The notes below the pieces were generated by a model that saw only the letters and a list, made by a program, of their open reading frames with translations, had not been told where the DNA came from and did not search any database. From positions 32,234-44,223 of the forward strand of contig HF998346.1 of NCBI GenBank assembly GCA_000433735.1: a stretch of 11,990 nt of DNA, given 5' to 3'. Of the stretch, positions 1-6,965 are shown piece by piece. Position 1 is the first letter of the stretch; the number at the start of each line of letters is the position of its first letter. Source of the DNA: Clostridium sp. CAG:167. Its GTDB lineage: Bacteria > Bacillota > Clostridia > Lachnospirales > Lachnospiraceae. Position numbers and translations under genes: made by a program.

Positions 1-786
1 AAGTTTGCCCGCCATATTTTGCTGGCGGTTCCATATCCTTACCTGATCGCTCGAATGAGAGGGCTGAAAAGAGGAAATCATAATTATTATAAGACACTGC
101 GCAATTATACTCATATTGTGGCAGGATCGCCTTTTGCGGAAAAAGTGATGCGTCAGGCCTATGAACTGACAGGAACCCGCATCTATAAAAATACGGCACT
201 TCCTTTTGCATGGGATCTTCTGCAGGAAGAGAGACAGCAGCAGATCCGCAGGGAATTTACAAATTATTTTCCACAGTCGGAAGGAAAAAAGATAGCAGCC
301 CTGCTTGTATTTGGTGATATTTCAAAAATGAAGAAAACACCATTTCGTAATGTGAATATGCAGGAACTGGCGGATTCCATTGGGAAAGACTGGTTTTTTG
401 TTACCAACAGTCAGGAACTGGCAGAGGCATCCTATGTGCTGCCTGCCGAGTACAGAGAACGGTTTGGATTTGTAAACAGGATCATGCCTACACAGAATTT
501 ATTGTATATAGCAGACAGCCTTGTAACCAACAACTGCCGTTTTGCCGGAAGCTATGCGATACGCAGAAAGCCGGTGCATGTGCTTCGTTATACGGGAAAT
601 GTGTTTGAAAAATATGTGCAGGAAGATTATAATGATATGTATATAGGGCAGATTGATAAAGAAATGGTGAAGATCCAGAGCGGTCAGATGAGACCGGACC
701 AGCAGGCTTTTTGTAAAGAAATGTCCTATGATAATCCCAAAGAGCCATATGGTGTGATCGGAGAGATCCTTACCAAGCCCTTTTAG
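1..786 (+). CDS. CDP-glycerol glycerophosphotransferase-like protein (TagF/TagB family), C-terminal part
   Basis: The frame is open from the first base (K-F-A-R-H-I upstream of the first TTG), so this is the 3' part of a gene that starts outside the window; 261 residues are visible and the stop is TAG. The layout fits the C-terminal lobe of GT-B CDP-glycerol:glycerophosphate glycerophosphotransferases, which add glycerol phosphate or ribitol phosphate units to teichoic acid chains at the inner membrane face. The supporting segments are HIVAGSPFAEK (about 38-48), where the family has its 'it will be attacked/seen' strand and helix, and the ADSLVTNNCRFAGSY segment with RRKPVHVLRY (about 171-196), at the place of the family's ADxLITDYSS...KRPIxxFxxD. 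The usual DYSS is replaced by TNNC, so the active site is divergent and the donor may differ. It sits 34 bases upstream of a GT2 gene on the same strand. The assignment is by pattern only, and a general GT-B transferase is the alternative. Confidence 0.6.
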   Translation, partial: KFARHILLAVPYPYLIARMRGLKRGNHNYYKTLRNYTHIVAGSPFAEKVMRQAYELTGTRIYKNTALPFAWDLLQEERQQQIRREFTNYFPQSEGKKIAALLVFGDISKMKKTPFRNVNMQELADSIGKDWFFVTNSQELAEASYVLPAEYRERFGFVNRIMPTQNLLYIADSLVTNNCRFAGSYAIRRKPVHVLRYTGNVFEKYVQEDYNDMYIGQIDKEMVKIQSGQMRPDQQAFCKEMSYDNPKEPYGVIGEILTKPF

Positions 787-820
787 TATGTAAAAAATAG
801 GACAAAGGAGTATGAAGAAT

Positions 821-2221
821 ATGTTTTGGGTTGTGATTCCAGCTTATAATACAGAGGATTATATCCGGGAGACCATCGACAGTGTTATAGGACAGACCAT
901 TGGATTTGAAGAACATATTATGTTGTATCTGATTGATGATGGAAGTACAGATGGTACTTTTAACTGTCTGAGAGAGTATAAGAAGAAGTATCCGGACAAT
1001 GTGGTGATCAAGCATTTTGAGAACAACCATGGAGTATCAGCGGCGAGAAATACAGCTATAAGTGAGATCCGGCAGAAAAAGGATGCTACCGTTCTTTTCC
1101 TGGACTCCGATGATCTTCTGAAGGAGGATGCTATCTGGCAGGCTGCTCAGTTTTTTGAGAAGGAGCCGGAGGTAAATATTGCCTCGTTAAAGATCTTATA
1201 CTTTGATGCAAAAGAAGGGGAGCACAGGCTGAACTGGAAGTTTGAGAAATGCCAGGTAGTAGATATAAAAGAAAATTATAATTATCCCCAGTTTTATATT
1301 GGCGGCGTATTTTTGCGGCGCAGTGCCCTGCAGGCTATTGAGTTTGATGAGAGAATGAATTTCTGGGAAGACGCCCTGGCTATTAATCGCTGTATTCTTG
1401 GCGAAGGCAGATACGGACTGATCCGGGATGGAATTTATTATTACAGAAAGAGACCGGATGAGTCTTCTCTGGTAGACAGAGCCTGGACCGATAAAGAGCG
1501 GTATACTACCTTTCTGGACCGGGGTTACCGGGCACTGATGTCTTACAGCCGGCGTAAATACCACAGAGTGATCCCCTATGTACAGTTTTTGGTGGCTTAT
1601 CATTTAAGATTGTTTTTGTGGAAGAGTAAGGGTGAACTGATCTCAGAACTTTTGACGGAAGATGAAATGAAAAAATTCCGGAAAAATCTGAAAAAGGTTT
1701 TAAGACCCATCAAACCAAAGATTATATCAGAAATCCCGACTTCTGTTCCGGTGCTTGAGATGATCATGTCCATCAAGCAGGGGAAAAAAGTGAGAGCCCG
1801 CAGAACTTATACGGAAAATGACTGTATCTTTTCATTCCGGGGCACAGAACTTGCCAGAATGTCTGAGCGGAAAGTGAGGATCTACGGCACCTTGTCTGAA
1901 AGAGAAGGATTCGAAGGAATGTGGCATGGTATTTTTGCTACCCCTGTCTTTCAGATGGCAGAAGCAGATTATATTTTTATGGAGCATGAGGGCACCCGTA
2001 TGATACCGGAGAGATATCCATGCCGCCGTAAATTATATATATTAGGTGAAAAAGTGAGAAATTACCGGTTTGCAGCATTCGCATTCTGGAAGCCGGATGA
2101 CTGGGATGAATTTCAGTTCGGGATCCATACAAATGGAATTGATATTATGTTAAATCATGTAGTATTCGAAGACGGTAAATGGAACTGGGAAGGTGAGAAG
2201 GAAAAAAATTCTGAGTTCTGA
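821..2221 (+). CDS. Family 2 glycosyltransferase with extra C-terminal domain
   Basis: This is a cytoplasmic or peripheral GT-A glycosyltransferase, probably adding a sugar to the surface polymer. The N-terminal third is a clear GT2 domain: VVIPAYN at 4-10, DDGSTD at 39-44, GVSAARNTAI at 71-80, the metal-binding LDSDD at 94-98, and an FWEDALAI segment at 181-188 carrying the likely catalytic acid/base. After about residue 260 comes a basic linker and then some 130 residues rich in aromatic beta-type sequence (WHGIFATPVF, FAFWKPDDW). I cannot name this part; similar accessory beta domains occur in teichoic acid polymerases, but that is only a suggestion. An ATG at 812 is in frame, but the AAAGGAG at 804-810 ends one base before it. 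The ATG at 821 has a 10-base spacing and starts MFWVVIPAYN as GT2 enzymes usually do, so I chose it. The protein is 466 residues, with no membrane segment seen. It is probably co-transcribed with the gene upstream and with tarI downstream. Confidence 0.85.
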   Translation: MFWVVIPAYNTEDYIRETIDSVIGQTIGFEEHIMLYLIDDGSTDGTFNCLREYKKKYPDNVVIKHFENNHGVSAARNTAISEIRQKKDATVLFLDSDDLLKEDAIWQAAQFFEKEPEVNIASLKILYFDAKEGEHRLNWKFEKCQVVDIKENYNYPQFYIGGVFLRRSALQAIEFDERMNFWEDALAINRCILGEGRYGLIRDGIYYYRKRPDESSLVDRAWTDKERYTTFLDRGYRALMSYSRRKYHRVIPYVQFLVAYHLRLFLWKSKGELISELLTEDEMKKFRKNLKKVLRPIKPKIISEIPTSVPVLEMIMSIKQGKKVRARRTYTENDCIFSFRGTELARMSERKVRIYGTLSEREGFEGMWHGIFATPVFQMAEADYIFMEHEGTRMIPERYPCRRKLYILGEKVRNYRFAAFAFWKPDDWDEFQFGIHTNGIDIMLNHVVFEDGKWNWEGEKEKNSEF

Positions 2222-2232
2222 CAGCAAATAAG

Positions 2233-2276
2233 AAAGGAGAGTGCAGGTTCCAGGAGATGGGAGCCTGCAAAAAATG
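2233..2276 (+). promoter_or_regulatory. tarI translation start with hairpin between Shine-Dalgarno and ATG
   Basis: A strong AAAGGAG lies at 2233-2239, but the likely tarI ATG is at 2274. Between them is a 9-bp stem: GCAGGTTCC at 2243-2251 pairs with GGAGCCTGC at 2260-2268 (one G-U pair), with an 8-base loop AGGAGATG. If the stem forms, only about 8 unpaired bases separate the Shine-Dalgarno from the ATG, a normal spacing. A second weak site (GGGAG, 2259-2263) is mostly buried in the stem. The loop also holds an ATG (2257) opening a 6-codon frame whose TGA overlaps the tarI ATG. No U-run follows, so this is not a terminator. Confidence 0.5.
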
Positions 2277-3004
2277 ATTATGATTTTTGGAGTAGTGTTA
2301 GCAGGCGGTATCGGAAGCCGTATGGGAAATGTAGACAAGCCAAAGCAGTATCTGTTAGTAGGTGAAAAGCCTATTATCATTCATACGCTGGAGCGTTTTT
2401 ATGTTCAGAATGAATTTGAGAAGATCATCGTACTCTGTCCGGAAGAATGGGTGAGCCATACGAAGAATCTGATTAAAAAGTATATGAAAGACACAGAGCG
2501 CATTGTAGTTCTCCGGGGAGGAGATACAAGAAACGAGACCATTATGAATTCGCTTCGTTATATCGAAAAGGAATATGGACTGGATGATGACACCATCGTA
2601 GTCACACATGATTCGGTACGGCCTTTTGTTACTCAGCGTATCATTGAAGAGAATATTAAATATGCGAAAGAATATGGTGCCTGTGATACAGCCGTAGCAG
2701 CTACGGATACCATTGTTTACAGGATCCCATTTTTCACAGCCAGGATAATGTGCTGATCTCAGATATCCCGGACCGCAGCAAGATGTATCAGGGACAGACT
2801 CCGCAGACCTTTAATGCACTGAAATTAAAAAATCTGTATGAATCGCTGACAGAGGAAGAGAAGGCTACACTTACCGATGCAGCCAAGATTTTTGTAATGA
2901 AAGGTGAGAAAGTACATATCGTAGACGGAGAAGTGTTCAATATCAAGATCACTTATCCATATGATCTGCGGGTAGCGGAGGCTTTGATTCGAGAAGAGAG
3001 GTAA
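2274..3004 (+). pseudogene. tarI: TarI, D-ribitol-5-phosphate cytidylyltransferase, split by a frameshift
   Basis: TarI makes CDP-ribitol from CTP and ribitol 5-phosphate for ribitol-phosphate polymers. The IspD/TarI family is clear: VLAGGIGSRMG with KPKQY near the N-terminus (nucleotide binding), GGDTRNETIMNSL, THDSVRPFV, then in the second frame YQGQTPQTF, LTDAAKIF and FNIKITYPYDL. The first frame ends at TGA 2754-2756. The second is open from about 2717 and closes at TAA 3002-3004. The break sits on a 17-bp imperfect tandem duplication at 2706-2739; with one unit removed the frame reads through and gives a protein of about 235 residues, the normal TarI length. A GTG at 2241 is in frame but sits one base from its Shine-Dalgarno; ATG 2274 or 2280 just before IFGVVLAGG is more likely. 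TarI rather than the isoprenoid enzyme IspD is favoured by the adjacent tarJ. As sequenced the gene should be inactive, unless the duplication is an assembly error or can revert. Confidence 0.85.
2706..2739 (+). repeat. 17-bp imperfect tandem duplication inside tarI
   Basis: Unit 1 (2706-2722) is GATACCATTGTTTACAG and unit 2 (2723-2739) is GATCCCATTTTTCACAG. They match at 14 of 17 bases with no gap. Seventeen is not a multiple of three, so the second unit shifts the frame. Dropping unit 2 restores DTIVYSQDNVLISDIPDR, which has the spacing of the TarI family between DTIV and IPxR. Confidence 0.85.
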
Positions 3005-3007
3005 GAT

Positions 3008-4033
3008 ATGTTAAATACAGTTTATCGTCTGGTAGCACCGGGACGGATTGAAGTAGAGTTTTCAGATATTGATCTGTTAAAAGAGGATGTACTGGTACGG
3101 CCTACGCATCTGTCTATCTGTCATGCAGATCAGAGATATTTTCAGGGCCTGCGTGCTACGGATATTTTGAAACAGAAACTTCCGATGGCATTGATTCATG
3201 AGGCCATTGGCGAGATCGTCTGGGATCCCAAGGGAGAGTTTGAAGCAGGAGAGCGGGTTGTCATGATTCCTAATACGCCGATGGAAGAGGATTCAGTCAT
3301 TGCAGAAAACTACCTGCGTACATCGAAGTTCCGTGCCAGCGGTTTTGACGGTTTTATGCAGGATGTAGTTAATATGCGGAGAGACCGTATTGTCCGGGTG
3401 CCAAGAAACATCAACCCTTTTGTGGCAGCCTTTACAGAACTGGTATCGGTTAGTGTGCATGCCATAGATCGTTTTGACAAGATAGCCCATGAGCGGAGAA
3501 AAACTGTGGGAATCTGGGGAGACGGCAACCTGGCTTACATTACTGCCATCTTTTTTAAGGCCATGTTTCCGGAAGTGAAATTATGTATTTTCGGACTGGA
3601 TGAGAATAAACTGTCAGATTTTACATTTGCAGATGATACATTTTCCATTACTTCCATACCGGATGATCTGAGTATTGACCATGCTTTTGAGTGTGTAGGA
3701 GGAGAGGGGTCTCCCAAAGCGATCAATCAGATCATTGATTATATCAATCCGGAGGGAACCATCTCGATTCTTGGAGTATCGGAAAACCCGGTAGCCATCA
3801 ATACCCGTATGATCCTGGAAAAAGGACTTCGTATGTTTGGAAGCAGCCGCAGCGGAAGAAAAGATTTTGAGAAAACCATTGCACTGTACCAAAGCAATCC
3901 GGAGATCGTAGAGTATCTTCAGAATATTATCGGTGCAACTGTTAATGTACACACTGTAGAAGATATGAAAAAAGCGTTTGAACTGGATCGTCAAAACGCT
4001 TTTGGTAAAACTATTATGATATGGAATAAATGA
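3008..4033 (+). CDS. tarJ: TarJ, ribulose-5-phosphate reductase (zinc alcohol dehydrogenase family)
   Basis: TarJ reduces D-ribulose 5-phosphate to D-ribitol 5-phosphate with NADPH in the cytoplasm, giving the substrate of TarI. The opening VYRLVAPGRIEVEF and the RPTHLSICHADQRYFQG segment (31-47) are typical of TarJ and contain the likely zinc ligand Cys38. HE at 64-65 and FTELVSVS at 142-149 match other metal-site positions of medium-chain dehydrogenases. The Rossmann segment GIWGDGNLAY (168-177) precedes a nucleotide-binding half. The length of 341 residues is normal. The gene starts 3 bases after the tarI stop with a weak AGAGAGG site, so the two are one transcription unit. The TGA stop abuts directly the stop of the convergent HAD gene (TGA|TCA at 4031-4036). 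The last codons contain a terminator-like hairpin. The gene itself is intact even though its partner tarI is broken. Confidence 0.92.
   Translation: MLNTVYRLVAPGRIEVEFSDIDLLKEDVLVRPTHLSICHADQRYFQGLRATDILKQKLPMALIHEAIGEIVWDPKGEFEAGERVVMIPNTPMEEDSVIAENYLRTSKFRASGFDGFMQDVVNMRRDRIVRVPRNINPFVAAFTELVSVSVHAIDRFDKIAHERRKTVGIWGDGNLAYITAIFFKAMFPEVKLCIFGLDENKLSDFTFADDTFSITSIPDDLSIDHAFECVGGEGSPKAINQIIDYINPEGTISILGVSENPVAINTRMILEKGLRMFGSSRSGRKDFEKTIALYQSNPEIVEYLQNIIGATVNVHTVEDMKKAFELDRQNAFGKTIMIWNK
3968..4003 (-). terminator. Intrinsic terminator of the minus-strand operon, inside tarJ
   Basis: Reading the minus strand, the arms GCGTTTTG and CAAACGC pair with one bulged base around an 11-base loop and are followed at once by six T residues (3973 to 3968). 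It lies 31-66 bases beyond the stop of the HAD gene (4034), where a terminator for that operon is expected. On the plus strand the same hairpin is followed by four T residues (4000-4003), a weaker signal. The sequence is also coding for the tarJ C-terminus. Confidence 0.55.
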
Positions 4034-4549
4034 TCAGAAATCTTTGTAATCAGAAAGATCAAACTGATGGGCGTCCATGATCAGGTCGACGGCTTCCCGC
4101 ACCGGGCAGTCGCCGGCTTTTTTTGTTAGATGGATATCCACAAAAGGCAGGATCTGTTTTCCGCAGTCAGCCGGGGCAAATACAACACCGGCCTCTTTCA
4201 TGGCCGGCAGATCATTCAGATCATCTCCGATATAGGCTGTTTCATCCACAGCCAGGTTGTATTTGGCACGAAGTTTCTGCATCACAGAGGCTTTGTCCTT
4301 TACATCCTGGTAAACTTCAGTAATACCAAGTTCCCGGCAGCGGTTCATCAATATGCCGGAGCAGCGTCCCGTTATAATAACAGGAAGAATTTTGTGAAGG
4401 CGTAGGAGTTTGATGCCAAGACCATCTTTTACCTGAAAGGCCTTAAATAATTCGCCCTCTTCCCCCATATATATTTTGCCATCTGTCAGGGTGCCGTCTA
4501 CATCCATGGCGAATAAGCGGATCTTTGTCAGATCTATTTTTTTACACAT
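4034..4549 (-). CDS. KdsC-like HAD phosphatase (3-deoxy-ulosonate phosphate phosphatase family)
   Basis: This is a small HAD-superfamily phosphatase of 171 residues without a cap domain, like KdsC, which removes phosphate from Kdo 8-phosphate. All motifs are present: DVDGTLTDG at 16-24 (nucleophile Asp16, acid/base Asp18), ITGR at 59-62, Lys84/Lys86 in VKDKASV, and GDDLNDLP at 108-115. Near the C-terminus, GDCPVREAVDLIM corresponds to the GxGxxRE segment of KdsC and the related NeuC-linked phosphatases. A longer reading begins at 4576, but the ATG at 4549 has AAAGGAG six bases upstream (4556-4562) and is the better start. It overlaps the end of the aldolase gene by 8 bases (ATGTGTAA), which suggests translational coupling. 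It is the last gene of the minus-strand operon. The substrate is inferred from KdsB and the aldolase next to it; another 2-keto-3-deoxy sugar phosphate is equally possible. Confidence 0.85.
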   Translation of the reverse strand: MCKKIDLTKIRLFAMDVDGTLTDGKIYMGEEGELFKAFQVKDGLGIKLLRLHKILPVIITGRCSGILMNRCRELGITEVYQDVKDKASVMQKLRAKYNLAVDETAYIGDDLNDLPAMKEAGVVFAPADCGKQILPFVDIHLTKKAGDCPVREAVDLIMDAHQFDLSDYKDF

Positions 4550-6167
4550 GATGTTCTCCTTTGGTAATACCTTCAAACAGAGAAGGAGTAATAAAGTTTA
4601 TGTCACACTGAGACTGTCTTGTATTCATGTAATCTTCCAGCATGCTCTTAATATTCCGGTTCGCCTCATCGGCGTTTAATGTGTTGCGGAGTTTTTCCAT
4701 GTTTTTCTGCAAGTAGTTGGCTTTCCCGGTGTGGCGGTAGCCGTCAAAACCGGCGATGGCAATATGGTCTACAGACAGGATGTCTAAGAGACGCAGAAGT
4801 AAAATACCGGAATTATCCAGCTGCTCCCATCCGCATTTTACCAGCCGGTTAAAGTCGATAAGATATTGATCTTCTGCCGGCGCAGTGGTTACATTAGATG
4901 TGACGATCTTTTTGTACTGGGAAAAATGTGCATCGCTTTTCCAGTACTGGTAACGGTTTTTGTTGCTGAAATAAGCATAATCAATTTTATAATCGGTAGA
5001 CAAAAGATTGACGCTGATGACAACCGGGTGATGTTCCTTGTAGTAGGAGAGGATCTCATCCCGGTGGCTCTCCAGCGTATGTCCCGGAAGAAGGATCAGC
5101 ACATCTTTGTGGTCAAGAAGCTGCTGCAAAGAAGCAAGGTCCTTTGTATCGTCACAGAAGGAACCAAGATATTCCATGTAGATCTTTTCCAGCAGATTAT
5201 AATCATAGCGTTTTCTGTCTGTAGCGCTGAGACGGTTCAACAGATAGTTGATGTCGCGGCTGGCGATACCTGCTTTGGTGGAAAGATAGGCAATATTGTT
5301 AACATGGGCACTATAAGATCCTGCCAGAAAGTTAGGAACAGAGTAGCCCCATTCGCACCGGTTACGGATACCGTCAATGTAGTTATCGATGAGATCCAGA
5401 ACAGAATCAATGTCATATCCGCTGTTGTACCGGCGGTTCATAAACTGCATCACCAGTTCGGTGTTGGTGTTGCCGGCACCACGGCCCATTCCTGCCATGG
5501 TGGCGTCAATGACGATTTCCCGCAGACCCTGAGTCATCTCAGCAAATTCCTGAGACAGGGCAAAGGACATCTGAAGATTGTTGTGAGAGTGAAATCCTAC
5601 TTTGGAAGTAGCCACCAGATTGTGGTGGATCAGAAAGAACACTCGCTGCAAGTCTTCTTTGTACATGGATCCAAAAGTGTCTACAATAGAAAAAGCGTAA
5701 GGCTCGATCTCATTGACCATATCGATCAGTTCCAGCAGTTCATGGTCAGAATAACCGAGAATATCTACCGGCTGGACATAGAGTTTGTAGCCCTTTTCCT
5801 TGATTTTTTTACAAAAAGGAATGACATCATATCGTTCATGTTTGAAAAAGCAGGCTCTGACTCCGTCAATGGAAGTACCGTCGTAATCTTCCAGGTAGTC
5901 AATGCTGTAGCGGCTGTAGTCAGCCAGGCATACATAAGAAGCCTGTTTGCGGTCTTTTGGCATGAAAGGACGAAGCTGGGCTGCATTGTTAAACACAGTG
6001 CTGCCGGCTACATGAGGTTCATTTTTCAAAAAACCACATTCAATCACATCAATACCGCTTTCGGTCAATCCCTGAATGATACCTTTAATGGATGTGTTGC
6101 CAAACTGGCTGTCGATGAGATAGCCTCCATCCCGCAAGGTACAATCCAGTATCTGTATTCGTTTCAT
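4542..6167 (-). CDS. DRE-TIM (HMGL-like) aldolase with an additional C-terminal domain
   Basis: The N-terminal half (about 1-300) is a metal-dependent DRE-TIM aldolase/lyase domain like 4-hydroxy-2-oxovalerate aldolase and HMG-CoA lyase: ILDCTLRDGG at 6-15 (metal Asp8, catalytic Arg12), ECGF at 43-46, the metal-binding HSHNN at 193-197, and GMGRGAGNTNTE at 226-237. Family members make or break carbon-carbon bonds through a pyruvate-type enolate. From about 350 to 541 is a second domain that resembles a nucleotide-binding fold (DVLILLPG near 355-362, VVISVNLLS near 382-390, IAIAGFDGYRH near 469-479) and reminds me of DUF115/MAF sequences; that link is weak. The start has AGGAGG 10-11 bases upstream (CCCTCCT at 6178-6184). 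It sits 30 bases after kdsB and overlaps the HAD gene by 8 bases. In this context I infer that it condenses pyruvate or a related three-carbon donor with an aldose (phosphate) to form a 3-deoxy-ulosonic acid, in place of KdsA. The reaction is not shown by the sequence. Confidence 0.8.
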   Translation of the reverse strand: MKRIQILDCTLRDGGYLIDSQFGNTSIKGIIQGLTESGIDVIECGFLKNEPHVAGSTVFNNAAQLRPFMPKDRKQASYVCLADYSRYSIDYLEDYDGTSIDGVRACFFKHERYDVIPFCKKIKEKGYKLYVQPVDILGYSDHELLELIDMVNEIEPYAFSIVDTFGSMYKEDLQRVFFLIHHNLVATSKVGFHSHNNLQMSFALSQEFAEMTQGLREIVIDATMAGMGRGAGNTNTELVMQFMNRRYNSGYDIDSVLDLIDNYIDGIRNRCEWGYSVPNFLAGSYSAHVNNIAYLSTKAGIASRDINYLLNRLSATDRKRYDYNLLEKIYMEYLGSFCDDTKDLASLQQLLDHKDVLILLPGHTLESHRDEILSYYKEHHPVVISVNLLSTDYKIDYAYFSNKNRYQYWKSDAHFSQYKKIVTSNVTTAPAEDQYLIDFNRLVKCGWEQLDNSGILLLRLLDILSVDHIAIAGFDGYRHTGKANYLQKNMEKLRNTLNADEANRNIKSMLEDYMNTRQSQCDINFITPSLFEGITKGEHHV

Positions 6168-6197
6168 ATATCCGTATCCCTCCTGATCATAATTGCT

Positions 6198-6929
6198 TTA
6201 TTTGCGATTTTTCATTACTTCTTCTACAAGAGCGATGTGCTCTGGCAGATCTACGCCGATGGAAGAGTAAGTGGTTTCTTTCAGGCGCATTTTATATCCT
6301 TTCTGCATGGCACGGAGAGGCTCGATGCCTTCGCCCAGTTCCAGTTCCGTCTGTTCCATGGAAGCAAACTTCTGTAAGAAATCTTTTTTGTATGCATAGA
6401 TTCCTACATGGCGGAAAACTCTGGCCAGATGACCATCTTTTATATTGGATGGAATGACAGAACGGGAGAAGTACATAGCATCTCCTTTGTCATCTGTTAC
6501 CACTTTCACAGTACTTGGTGCCTGGATTTCTTTTGGATCGGTGATCTCTTTTTTCAGACTGCCAAAATATACTGTTTCGTCTTCTGTAAAGATAGAGATG
6601 ACCTGACGGATCATTTCCGGTTCGATGACTGGTTCATCGCCCTGGATGTTTACGAAAAGGTCGCCTTCTACTTTGGTAGATACTTCCGCTACCCGGTCGG
6701 ATCCGGTAGCACAGTCTTCGGAAGTCATGATCACAGCCATGTTGTATTCTTTGCAGGTGTTGTAGATGCGTTCATCATCCGTAGCTACATACACCTGGTC
6801 AAATTCTTTTACCTTGCAGGCCTGGTTGTACACCCAGTAGATCATGGGTTTTCCACAAATGGATACCAGTGGTTTGCCCGGGAAACGGCTGGAGCGGTAG
6901 CGGGCTGGTATTACGCCGATTATTTTCAT
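6198..6929 (-). CDS. kdsB: KdsB-family CMP-3-deoxy-ulosonate synthetase (3-deoxy-manno-octulosonate cytidylyltransferase)
   Basis: This is a cytoplasmic nucleotidyltransferase that couples CMP from CTP to a 3-deoxy-2-ulosonic acid such as Kdo, giving the activated donor. The 243-residue length fits KdsB (E. coli about 248). Motifs in order: IPARYRSSRFPGKPL at 7-21 (CTP binding; KdsB-type rather than NeuA-type), ATDDERI at 49-55, FVNIQGDEP at 92-100, YFSRSVIP near 143-150, RHVGIYAYKK, GEGIEPLRAM and IGVDLPEHIALVEE. The ATG at 6929 has CCTCCT (AGGAGG on the coding strand) at 6937-6942, spacing 7; the in-frame start at 6956 has no such support. It lies 36 bases after the DUF115-type gene and 30 bases before the aldolase in one operon. 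Kdo is typical of Gram-negatives, so its presence beside tarIJ in an apparent Firmicute is notable. The exact ulosonic acid is unknown. Confidence 0.9.
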   Translation of the reverse strand: MKIIGVIPARYRSSRFPGKPLVSICGKPMIYWVYNQACKVKEFDQVYVATDDERIYNTCKEYNMAVIMTSEDCATGSDRVAEVSTKVEGDLFVNIQGDEPVIEPEMIRQVISIFTEDETVYFGSLKKEITDPKEIQAPSTVKVVTDDKGDAMYFSRSVIPSNIKDGHLARVFRHVGIYAYKKDFLQKFASMEQTELELGEGIEPLRAMQKGYKMRLKETTYSSIGVDLPEHIALVEEVMKNRK

Positions 6930-6965
6930 TTTTCTGCCTCCTGTCTGAAGTAACACTTCTAAAAG

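Noticed and set aside
19..786. TTG at 19 as a true start of the first gene
   Set aside because: The frame is open to base 1, no ribosome binding site can be seen, and the family's N-terminal half is absent, so the gene is cut by the window edge.
2274..3004. Assignment as IspD of the isoprenoid pathway
   Set aside because: The adjoining tarJ with 3-base spacing, the polysaccharide context and the MGNVDKPKQ-type start favour TarI.
4040..4059. Small stem ATCTTT/AAAGAT near the HAD gene's 3' end
   Set aside because: It has only six weak base pairs and no T-run; the hairpin at 3968-4003 is a far better terminator.
4866..6377. Long open frame of about 500 codons on the plus strand, opposite the aldolase and the end of kdsB
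   Set aside because: It is the mirror of two genes with conserved motifs on the minus strand, crosses their boundary, has no recognisable domain and no ribosome binding site support.
6198..6929. Assignment as a CMP-sialic acid synthetase (NeuA type)
   Set aside because: The IPARYRSSRFPGKPL start, the GVDLPEHI end and the length are KdsB-like, and no NeuB-type synthase is beside it.
6408..6953. Open frame opposite kdsB on the plus strand
   Set aside because: It mirrors the KdsB coding frame and its translation shows no family pattern.
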